Part shown: in pieces, positions 1-6,381 of the stretch
How positions within the stretch are numbered: the stretch's first letter is position 1
How the letters are laid out: the number at the start of each line of letters is the position of its first letter
Assembly (NCBI GenBank): GCA_934776915.1
Contig: CAKVNA010000011.1
Coordinates: 1 to 13,114, forward strand
Reading direction: 5' to 3'
DNA: 13,114 nucleotides
From: an uncultured Clostridia bacterium
Lineage (GTDB): Bacteria; Bacillota; Clostridia; Christensenellales; UBA1242
Program-made: the position numbers and the translations under genes
Notes under the pieces: model-generated
What the model was told of the DNA's origin: nothing
The model's database searches: none
Seen by the model: the letters and a program-made list of their open reading frames with translations, nothing else

Positions 1-200
1 CGAGGGTCGTTTGTTCTGCCACGGCAGCCATAAGCATCCAAATATCTTTCGCCGATTTCTGGTTCTTCGTAGAAATATCCCATTCGCCCAATTTGATTGC
101 TTCCGCCAGTTTCATTAAACTTTTCAAGAATGTATCCAATGACTGCTGGGTGAGTTCCGTTTGGAATGGCATATTCAGATAGCCACTCGTCAACTTTTGG
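1..200 (-). pseudogene. Open continuation of the AAA+ ATPase reading frame beyond an in-frame TAA
   Basis: Read on the minus strand in the same frame as the upstream AAA+ gene, the 66 codons after the TAA at 201-203 stay open to the window edge. The conceptual product starts PKVDEWLSEYAIPNGTHPAV and ends GRTNDPR. The family resemblance runs straight across the stop: the arginine-finger segment EKRFDHILDM comes before it. After it come a DEWL helix, a HPAVIGYI segment and an NDPR motif that fits the sensor-2 arginine of MoxR-type ATPases. This therefore looks like the C-terminal lid of the same AAA+ domain rather than a separate gene. It could be the tail of a pseudogene, a readthrough extension, or an artefact of one sequencing error. 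The true 3' end lies outside the window. Confidence 0.75.
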
Positions 201-2054
201 TTACATATCCAAAATGTGGTCAAAACGCTTTTCAAGAGGTTCTGCCAAGTCTTCTGCAACAGCAGAATATTTTTTCTGATTGCCCGTTGCCACAACAACT
301 GTGTTGGCTGGAAGTTTAAGACCGTTACCCGTTTCGACCATTTTGTTTAGAACAAGTGTATAAACAAGTGACTGCACTGCTGGCTTTACATTTAGAAGTT
401 CGTCAAGCAAGATAACTGTCTTTTTGTCACTATCCTTGCTTCTTTCATAAACTTCGTCTGCAATTTCATACAAGTTTTGGATATTTTCATGGACAAGTTG
501 TCTTTCCTCACTTGTTGCGCAAGACAAAATTGCTTGCTTTGCAAAATCTGGTGGAATGTTTTGCCCCGTTTGAAGATTGACCGAGCCAACAACTTTTTCT
601 GGGAACATATTGTTTGTAAGTTTTATGTAAATTAAATCTGGATAAAGTGACTTTAGCCTTTCCGTTTTGCCAATTCCGCTTGGGCCACGAAGCAAGACAG
701 ACTGCCCTGCATCAACCCAACTTTTAATAAGTTCGGTGTCGGTCATTAGTCTTCTGTTTCTTTCTGGGGTGTCATCTGGGTTAAGGCGAGCAAGGCGGGT
801 TCTCTTTTTGATAATTGGCTTATCCATATTTTCTTCAACCGCTTTATTTTCGTTTTGTTCCAATGTTTCGACTGGGTTGTCATTTTCCAAGTCACCACTA
901 GTCAAATTGCCGTTTCCTTCTTGTGCCAGTTTCATAAACTCCTTCACATTTTCTACAAAATCTCCACTTTTGACTTTGCTGGCTAATTCCCATGCTTTTT
1001 TCAAAAGTTCAGCGCTTCCTAGTTTTTTAGCACCTTCGACTTTGTCTTCTTTAAATATATCATCTAGGTTGGCTGCTGGGTGATTGTCTGGCACTTCATA
1101 CACAAAGGCCTCGTCCATAAACCCTGGAATACTTTTTAACTGTGTTTGTTGTCCAGAAATAGCACTCTTTGCCACTTCTTCATAGTTCTTTCCATTGAGG
1201 AAACTTCTGACATGACTATTTTTCCAATAGCAGCCACCCTCAAAGTCTGAAGCAAATTTCATTCTTTCCAAAATAACTTTTGAAAAAAGTTGAACATTTT
1301 TTGCCTTGCCCGTTCCAAATGGGTTTATGCTCTTTGGCAAATCTTTCCAATTTGTTATATACCAAACAATTGAGTAATCATAAAAATAATACCATTTGCT
1401 AGCACCTGCCGCTGTCATCTGTTTTGCGAAATATCGACATCCGCTTCCTGTATGTATAACTTTCAAATCAGGTCTTATTTCTTCAATTTTTGTTATTTTT
1501 TCTAGCTTATCAACTGGAAAGAAATCTTCAAACATCTTATCTGATTTTTTTACACATATTTGTGGATATTTGCCAAAACAAATAGTCATATGCCCGTCTT
1601 TATCCTGTTCAAAGTATGCAACCTCATTGCCATGCGACTGATTATATTTCCACAATTTTTCAAACATTTTAAGGTTAAGGTTCATCATTGGGAGAATTCC
1701 GTTTGAAAGGTTATCAACCCCTTCTGTGTCAACGCCAAAGTCACCGTCAACATATCTCACATATTTTTCCGACTGAAATTCATCACAATCTGAAAGCCAA
1801 GCATTTGTGTAATATTTTCTGTCAACTGTAAGTTTTGGATCATAAGCCATAGACCAGTTGCCGCCAGTGCATATGCCATAATCTGAAATCTTTAACTTTT
1901 TATTTGAATAATTTTTCCTAAATTCCCTTATTTCTTGCAATGTTGGCAAAAAGACCATGTCGTCCGTGGCAAGTTCTGGTTTAACTTTTCCATATTCATC
2001 GGCATTATTTCTTGTAGTCACTTCAATAAATTTTCTTAAATCAACCGTTTTCAT
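201..2054 (-). CDS. Lectin-like (DUF6273-type) / MoxR-like AAA+ ATPase fusion, ended early by in-frame TAA
   Basis: The visible product is 617 residues. Residues about 30-130 resemble the C-terminal half of a DUF6273/C-type-lectin-like domain (FLPTLQEIREFR, then YYTNAWLSD, YVRYVDGDFGV, NGILPMMNLNL). Residues 156-165 carry the FGKYPQ signature and 275-288 a YWKNSHVRSFLNG motif, both usually found in the N-terminal half. A charged linker (about 335-435) leads to a MoxR-like AAA+ domain: Walker A GPSGIGKT at 457-464, Walker B VILLDE at 547-552, sensor 1 VVATGN at 587-592 and arginine finger R610. The frame then meets TAA, although AAA+ sequence continues beyond it, so the truncated product lacks the lid and sensor 2. 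MoxR ATPases usually act as chaperone-like partners of VWA proteins; none is visible here. GGAG at 2063-2066 lies 6-9 nt upstream of the ATG and supports this start. There is no signal peptide or membrane segment, so it is probably cytoplasmic. The substrate is unknown. Confidence 0.85.
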   Translation of the reverse strand: MKTVDLRKFIEVTTRNNADEYGKVKPELATDDMVFLPTLQEIREFRKNYSNKKLKISDYGICTGGNWSMAYDPKLTVDRKYYTNAWLSDCDEFQSEKYVRYVDGDFGVDTEGVDNLSNGILPMMNLNLKMFEKLWKYNQSHGNEVAYFEQDKDGHMTICFGKYPQICVKKSDKMFEDFFPVDKLEKITKIEEIRPDLKVIHTGSGCRYFAKQMTAAGASKWYYFYDYSIVWYITNWKDLPKSINPFGTGKAKNVQLFSKVILERMKFASDFEGGCYWKNSHVRSFLNGKNYEEVAKSAISGQQTQLKSIPGFMDEAFVYEVPDNHPAANLDDIFKEDKVEGAKKLGSAELLKKAWELASKVKSGDFVENVKEFMKLAQEGNGNLTSGDLENDNPVETLEQNENKAVEENMDKPIIKKRTRLARLNPDDTPERNRRLMTDTELIKSWVDAGQSVLLRGPSGIGKTERLKSLYPDLIYIKLTNNMFPEKVVGSVNLQTGQNIPPDFAKQAILSCATSEERQLVHENIQNLYEIADEVYERSKDSDKKTVILLDELLNVKPAVQSLVYTLVLNKMVETGNGLKLPANTVVVATGNQKKYSAVAEDLAEPLEKRFDHILDM

Positions 2055-2079
2055 TCTTTTTTCTCCATTTTATGAAGAA

Positions 2080-2108
2080 ATTTTATCACAAGAATTTTGC
2101 GTTGTCTA
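2080..2108 (-). promoter_or_regulatory. Sigma-A-type promoter of the AAA+ fusion gene
   Basis: On the minus strand, TAGACA (2103-2108) and TAAAAT (2080-2085) are separated by exactly 17 bases. Each hexamer is one base off consensus. Transcription would start near 2073, giving a leader of about 20 nt that contains the GGAG ribosome site before the ATG at 2054. Confidence 0.65.
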
Positions 2109-2197
2109 TATGCAAAATAACGAAAATATCATAATTATTTAATACATCTTTGAATTATTACTCTTTCGTAACATCATTTAACATGGAAATATTAAAT

Positions 2198-2203
2198 TAT
2201 AAT
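2198..2203 (+). promoter_or_regulatory. Possible -10 element for the glycosyltransferase operon
   Basis: A perfect TATAAT lies about 57 bases upstream of the preferred start of the first glycosyltransferase gene. No good -35 is found at 16-18 bp. The nearest, TTAACA at 2178-2183, is only 14 bases away. The region is very A+T-rich, so a chance match is possible. Confidence 0.35.
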
Positions 2204-2247
2204 TTACAAACACGCTTAATTTATTTGGGAATTTTCAATATTTGTGT

Positions 2248-2252
2248 TAAGG
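2248..2252 (+). promoter_or_regulatory. Ribosome binding site that favours the second ATG
   Basis: TAAGG ends one base before the ATG at 2254, which is too close for initiation there, and seven bases before the in-frame ATG at 2260, which is normal spacing. This decides the start of the downstream glycosyltransferase gene in favour of 2260. Confidence 0.6.
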
Positions 2253-2259
2253 TATGTTT

Positions 2260-3471
2260 ATGGAAGACATTTCTGAAAAAAAATTAAATATTGGACTGTT
2301 TGTTGACGCATTTTTCCCAATGGTTGACGGTGTTATTATGGTGGTGGACAACTATGCCCGAAGACTTGCCAAAGTGTGCAACGTAACAGTTTTTGCCCCA
2401 GCGGGCAGAAAAAAGTTTGACGATAGCACTCTGCCATACAAAGTGGTCAGATGCAAATCAAGATTTCCCCTTGCCTTCTTGGACTATGATTTGCCCATGC
2501 CAAGCGCAGACAAAAAGTTTTCACAAGAAGTCAAAAACTCTAATCTTGACCTAGTTCACATTCATTCGCCATTTACCATTGGCAAAGTGGGTGCAAAGTA
2601 TGCAAAAAAACATAAAATTCCACTTATTTCCACCCTTCACAGTCAATTTGAAAAAGACTTTTTCAGGGCAACAAAAAGCAAGTCAATAGCTCGCATAATG
2701 CTTAATGTTATTGCAAAAACATTTAACAAATGTGACGAGTTGTGGACAATGAACCCCGGCTGTGTGGAGCTTGCCCATTATTATGGCTACAAGGGTAAAA
2801 CTGGGCTTGTTTCAAATGCCACAGACCTAAAAAATGACTTTTCACCTGACGAATTATCCAAATTTAAAAAAGAACTTTTTGAAAAATATGGGATACAAAA
2901 AGACGAGAAAGTCTTTATAACAATAGGCAGAGTTAACAAACTTAAAAATCTTGACCTAATCGTTGACAGTTGCAAAATTTTGTCTGACAAGGGTTTTAAG
3001 TATAAATGGCTTATTGTTGGTGATGGAGCTGACAAAGAATATTTTAAAAATCGTGTCAAAAAACTAAATCTTGAAAACAATACTATCTTTGTTGGAAAGG
3101 TTGTTGACCCAAGAGAAAAAGGAAAATTGTTTGCCATATCTGACATTCACTTATTCCCTTCAAAATATGACACAGACGGCATTGTCCGAATTGAAGCCGC
3201 TGCCTTTTCAGTCCCAACGCTTTTTGTTTGTGACTCCTTGCCTTCAACGATTATAACTGACGGGCAAAACGGCTATATTTCAAATGATGACCCAGAAGCC
3301 TTTGCAAAGAAAATTGAAGAAGTTTTTGACAACAAAGAGCAATATCTAAAAGTTCGTGAACAGTGTAAAAAAGATATTTATATAACTTGGGACACACTTG
3401 TGCCAGAAGTTTATGAAAGATACAAAGATCTGTGCAAAAATTATGTTGTTGAGCCAAAAAAGAAGAAATAA
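2260..3471 (+). CDS. Glycosyltransferase family 4 (GT-B fold)
   Basis: Probably transfers a sugar from a nucleotide donor to a lipid or growing glycan on the cytoplasmic face of the membrane; donor and acceptor are not readable from sequence. The product is 403 residues from the preferred ATG at 2260 (405 from 2254), typical for GT4. In the 403 numbering, the N-terminal Rossmann domain has the family opening LNIGLFVDAFFPMVDGV (about 9-25) and LDLVHIHSPF (about 96-105). The C-terminal domain has FITIGRVNKLKNLDL (about 219-233) and WLIVGDGADKEYF (about 250-262). The usual E-x7-E donor motif is present with its first glutamate replaced by aspartate (D304 to E312, in DTDGIVRIEAAA). Relatives with this layout are often named diacylglycerol glucosyltransferases, but that label is not supported here. 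There is no signal peptide or membrane helix. It begins a two-gene operon with the GT2 gene 31 nt downstream. Confidence 0.9.
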   Translation: MEDISEKKLNIGLFVDAFFPMVDGVIMVVDNYARRLAKVCNVTVFAPAGRKKFDDSTLPYKVVRCKSRFPLAFLDYDLPMPSADKKFSQEVKNSNLDLVHIHSPFTIGKVGAKYAKKHKIPLISTLHSQFEKDFFRATKSKSIARIMLNVIAKTFNKCDELWTMNPGCVELAHYYGYKGKTGLVSNATDLKNDFSPDELSKFKKELFEKYGIQKDEKVFITIGRVNKLKNLDLIVDSCKILSDKGFKYKWLIVGDGADKEYFKNRVKKLNLENNTIFVGKVVDPREKGKLFAISDIHLFPSKYDTDGIVRIEAAAFSVPTLFVCDSLPSTIITDGQNGYISNDDPEAFAKKIEEVFDNKEQYLKVREQCKKDIYITWDTLVPEVYERYKDLCKNYVVEPKKKK

Positions 3472-3502
3472 TCTTAATTTTTAGCAAAAATAGGAGCAAA
3501 AA

Positions 3503-4513
3503 ATGGGAAAAGACCTTATTTCCGCAATATTTCCATGTTACAATGTGGCAAAGTTTTTGCCCGACCTTTTTGAAAGTCTTGACAAAATGAACTATGAAAA
3601 TGTGGAATATATTTTTGTAAATGACGGCTCAAAGGACAACACACTTGAACTTTTAAAAACCTATTGCAAAAATAGAAGCAACTGCCATATTGTTGACCAA
3701 GAAAATCAGAAACTATGCATGGCACGAAATAATGGTCTTAAGGTGGCAAAAGGAAAATACATTTGGTTTTGCGACCCAGACGACATTCCTTCCCCACATC
3801 TTCTGTCTGTTCTTCAAAAAAACATGGTGGAACATAGCGCAGACATATCAATTTGTGGCTATCAAAAAGTAAAAGAAGAATTTCACTTTGACAATCTTCC
3901 AAAATTCAGTCCAAAAGAGAAAATTGAGGAATATAATCAAGTTGATGCCATGTGTCAATATTTAAGTTGCAAAAAATTTGACTTGAATGTTTGGTGCAAA
4001 CTCTACAAACACGAAATATTAAAAGAATTCCCTAGTTATCCAAATGTTTTTAACCCAGACATAAAATATGGCGAAGATGTGGCGTTTAACACAGAATATT
4101 TAACACATGTTGAAAAGTGTGTTTATGACAAGAGAAAGTTATATTTTTATAGACAACGAGCAAACAGTCTTGTGCATAGCAATTTTAATGAAAACAGGCT
4201 TACAACCCTTATTGGATTAGACAATGCAATAAAGGAATATGAAAAAGACTATCCCGAAGCATCAAAATATGCAAAAAGTCTAAAAGGCCTTATAAGTGTG
4301 GAAATGCTTTATTATATTTATAAAAGCAACTATGACAATAAGGAAAAGATTAAAGAACTTTTGCACAACTTAAAATCTAATATGAAATATATTGTGCATT
4401 GCAAAAGAAACCACTTATCTAGAAGAATTTTTGTCCCACTTACATATCCACTTTTCAAGTTGTTCTTATCCAAAAGGCTAAAATCTAAGAAAAAAAATAC
4501 ACAAAATGATTAA
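3503..4513 (+). CDS. Glycosyltransferase family 2 (GT-A fold)
   Basis: Inverting-type sugar transferase, probably adding a residue to a surface glycan from the cytoplasmic side. The product is 336 residues. The GT-A core is clear: ISAIFPCYNVAKFLPDLFES at 6-25, FVNDGSKDNT at 38-47, ARNNGLKVAKGKYIWF at 74-89, the metal-binding DPDD at 91-94, and a GED motif at 190-192 in the position of the catalytic acid. The C-terminal part (about 235-336) is less conserved and ends in a basic segment, SKRLKSKKK, that could contact the membrane; there is no clear transmembrane helix. AGGAG at 3492-3496, six bases before the ATG, fixes the start. It follows the GT4 gene and is closed off by a terminator about 80 bases downstream, so the two transferases form one transcription unit. 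Acceptor and donor are unknown. Confidence 0.92.
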   Translation: MGKDLISAIFPCYNVAKFLPDLFESLDKMNYENVEYIFVNDGSKDNTLELLKTYCKNRSNCHIVDQENQKLCMARNNGLKVAKGKYIWFCDPDDIPSPHLLSVLQKNMVEHSADISICGYQKVKEEFHFDNLPKFSPKEKIEEYNQVDAMCQYLSCKKFDLNVWCKLYKHEILKEFPSYPNVFNPDIKYGEDVAFNTEYLTHVEKCVYDKRKLYFYRQRANSLVHSNFNENRLTTLIGLDNAIKEYEKDYPEASKYAKSLKGLISVEMLYYIYKSNYDNKEKIKELLHNLKSNMKYIVHCKRNHLSRRIFVPLTYPLFKLFLSKRLKSKKKNTQND

Positions 4514-4591
4514 TTTTTGTTTAAAAATTATCAAAACTGCAGAACTTGCAGCAGATTTCTATTCAAAAAATATAAATTCCTTAGAATAAAT

Positions 4592-4621
4592 AAAAATTGT
4601 CAAAATATTGGCAATTTTTTT
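4592..4621 (+). terminator. Rho-independent terminator after the glycosyltransferase pair
   Basis: AAAAATTGTC (4592-4601) pairs with GGCAATTTTT (4610-4619), with one U-G wobble and an 8-base loop, and runs into a T tract. The stem is A/T-rich and so of moderate strength. It lies about 80 bases past the GT2 stop. The rest of the 4514-4748 spacer shows only a small CTGCA/TGCAG hairpin (4537-4551) and the promoter of the next gene. Confidence 0.65.
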
Positions 4622-4713
4622 ATACATGTAAACATAAGGTATAAAATGTTAGTTTTATGAAAGATAAAAATATAACTAAAAAACATATAAAAATCAATTT
4701 GAAACGCTTTTGT

Positions 4714-4742
4714 TTGACATATAAAACAATTTTAACTATACT
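4714..4742 (+). promoter_or_regulatory. Near-consensus sigma-A promoter of the polymerase/ligase gene, giving a leaderless mRNA
   Basis: A perfect TTGACA (4714-4719) and TATACT (4737-4742, one mismatch) are 17 bases apart. The start of transcription is expected about seven bases after the -10, at or next to the ATG at 4749. There is no room for a 5' leader and no purine-rich ribosome site. Confidence 0.8.
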
Positions 4743-4748
4743 CTTTGT

Positions 4749-6242
4749 ATGAAAACATTTAAAGAAATAACAAATTTGACAAAAAATTTCCTTGAAGGGC
4801 CTTGGGGGGTTGTTGCAACCTGCATGTGTGCTATGATATTTTGGCTTGCGGGGCTTGAAATGGTGGCAGTGTGCGTGTTAGCACTTCCTGTTATCGTTTG
4901 CTTTTTAATTTGCGACAATGTGCGGCTATTGTATGGACCCTTCCTTCTTGTTCCGTTCTTTTCTGTTGATGTGCAAAGCAAAAGTGAAATTGTTGGCTAT
5001 GCCATAATTTTTGCAGTTGTTTTTGTAAGTTTTGTCTATTTTATGATAAAACACAGAAAGACAAAAGCCCGCAAGGGCGACATGTTTTGGGGACTTTTGA
5101 TTGCAGATGTTGCTTTTTTGCTTGGCGGGGTTGTGGGACATTTCAGCATAAAAAATTTTGCAATTATCCTTGTTCTTAGCATTGATCTTTATCTTCTGTA
5201 TTTTGTTGCAATCAATCACACAAAAGACCTTATCCCTTATCTTATGCTGTGCTTTGTTGTAGTGGGAAGTTGCCTTGCTGTGCAACATGGTGTAATGCTT
5301 TTAAGGGCTGGAGATGTTATTCAAGGCATATTGTCACGCAGTGTTTATGAAATTGGTGTTCTTTCAATAAATGTTGTGGCAATATACTATCCACTTGGTG
5401 TGATTGGTGGCATTTATCTTTTCAAAAAAGCACAAAAATACAACTATTTGTTCCTAGCGTTAGCCATTTTGCAGTTTATCTTTATGCTTTTAACCTATTG
5501 CCGTGGTGTAATTGTAACAAGTGGGCTTGTAATTTTGGTTCTTTGCATAATTCTCATTGCAAAATCACCAAACAGAAAAAAACTTTTCTTAATTTATGGC
5601 ACAGCACTTGCAGTCATAATTACTCTTGTGTTTGCCATTCCCACAACGAGAAATATTGTTTTAGGATTTATCTCTCGTGGGTTTAATACAAGTGGGCGTG
5701 ACGAACTTTGGGCATGGTGCATAGAACAGTTTAGGTCTAGCCCAATTTTTGGCATTGGCTTTGTGGCAGATGAAGTTCCACCAAGTTTAACTCTTCACAT
5801 AGTTATGGCACACAACACAATTTTGCAATGGTTTACTTCCCTTGGCATTGTTGGCACAGTTCTTATGATTCCATTTTATTATGAAAAATACAAAACATTC
5901 GTTGGCAAATATAACTTTAACAAACTCTGCATGCTTTGTCTTGTGCTGTGCATTGCCCTAGAAGGAATACTAAATGCTTGCACAATTATGTTCTTTATTG
6001 TGGCAATATCTGTTGTTATTGTAGGTGCAACAGAAAACGAAAATAGACTTCTAAAAGCTCAAACTTCTGAAAATAATTCTACCGAAAATAACGACACAAA
6101 CAACATAAACAACGATAAAAAAAATCTTCAAGAAAACACACCAAAAGCAATTTTAAACAGTGTCCAAGTTCAAAGCACTACAACAGAAAAAAGTGTTCAA
6201 AAAACAAATGTTACAACTGAAAAACAAAGCATAGATAAGTGA
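4749..6242 (+). CDS. O-antigen ligase/polymerase-like membrane protein (Wzy/WaaL superfamily)
   Basis: Integral membrane protein that probably polymerises or ligates lipid-linked glycan units on the outer face of the membrane. The product is 497 residues with about eleven hydrophobic helices between 20 and 427. Family features are LLTYCRGVIVTSGLVILV (about 247-264), with the arginine typical after a transmembrane helix. A long extracytoplasmic loop (about 298-360) follows, holding FNTSGRDELWAWCIEQF (312-328), SPIFGIGF (331-338) and a histidine-asparagine pair at 355-356, as in Wzy_C proteins. After the last helix comes a 70-residue tail rich in Asn, Thr, Gln, Lys and Glu with a loose repeat (TTEKSVQK, TTEKQSIDK), unusual for this family. 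The first ATG is used although it lacks a ribosome site, because the promoter sits directly upstream. The next in-frame ATG (4824) would remove part of the conserved N-terminus and has no better site. Polymerase and ligase cannot be told apart by sequence alone. Confidence 0.85.
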   Translation: MKTFKEITNLTKNFLEGPWGVVATCMCAMIFWLAGLEMVAVCVLALPVIVCFLICDNVRLLYGPFLLVPFFSVDVQSKSEIVGYAIIFAVVFVSFVYFMIKHRKTKARKGDMFWGLLIADVAFLLGGVVGHFSIKNFAIILVLSIDLYLLYFVAINHTKDLIPYLMLCFVVVGSCLAVQHGVMLLRAGDVIQGILSRSVYEIGVLSINVVAIYYPLGVIGGIYLFKKAQKYNYLFLALAILQFIFMLLTYCRGVIVTSGLVILVLCIILIAKSPNRKKLFLIYGTALAVIITLVFAIPTTRNIVLGFISRGFNTSGRDELWAWCIEQFRSSPIFGIGFVADEVPPSLTLHIVMAHNTILQWFTSLGIVGTVLMIPFYYEKYKTFVGKYNFNKLCMLCLVLCIALEGILNACTIMFFIVAISVVIVGATENENRLLKAQTSENNSTENNDTNNINNDKKNLQENTPKAILNSVQVQSTTTEKSVQKTNVTTEKQSIDK

Positions 6243-6311
6243 CTAAAACTAACTAAAAAAGACCAAAAAAGTTGATAGAAAAATTTGAGAACAAAACAAT
6301 AGACTAAAAAT

Positions 6312-6355
6312 AAAACTCAGCACTTTACCCCGTAGGGTTATTTGCTGAGTTTTTT
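6312..6355. terminator. Bidirectional rho-independent terminator between convergent genes
   Basis: AAAACTCAGCA (6312-6322) pairs perfectly over 11 bp with TGCTGAGTTTT (6343-6353). An inner ACCC/GGGT pairing further closes the 20-base loop. A T tract follows on the plus strand, and the minus strand also gives TTTTATTTTTA, so it can end both the polymerase/ligase transcript and the lipoprotein transcript arriving from the right. Confidence 0.9.
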
Positions 6356-6381
6356 AATTTTTCATATGTTAACTTAAACAA

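Noticed and set aside
201..203. Reassignment of TAA to a sense codon
   Set aside because: TAA is the natural stop of both glycosyltransferase genes, the lipoprotein and the permease, and those proteins end at sensible positions, so a code change would wrongly extend them.
667..1083. 138-codon plus-strand reading frame opposite the AAA+ gene
   Set aside because: Ser/Leu-rich antisense translation of a well-supported gene, with no ribosome site or family features.
201..2054. Diversity-generating retroelement target because of the lectin-like fold
   Set aside because: No reverse transcriptase, template repeat or C-terminal variable region is visible in the window.
2109..2120. 12-base match TATGCAAAATAA shared with 10148-10159
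   Set aside because: Flanks do not match, and a 12-mer of this composition is plausible by chance in A+T-rich spacers.
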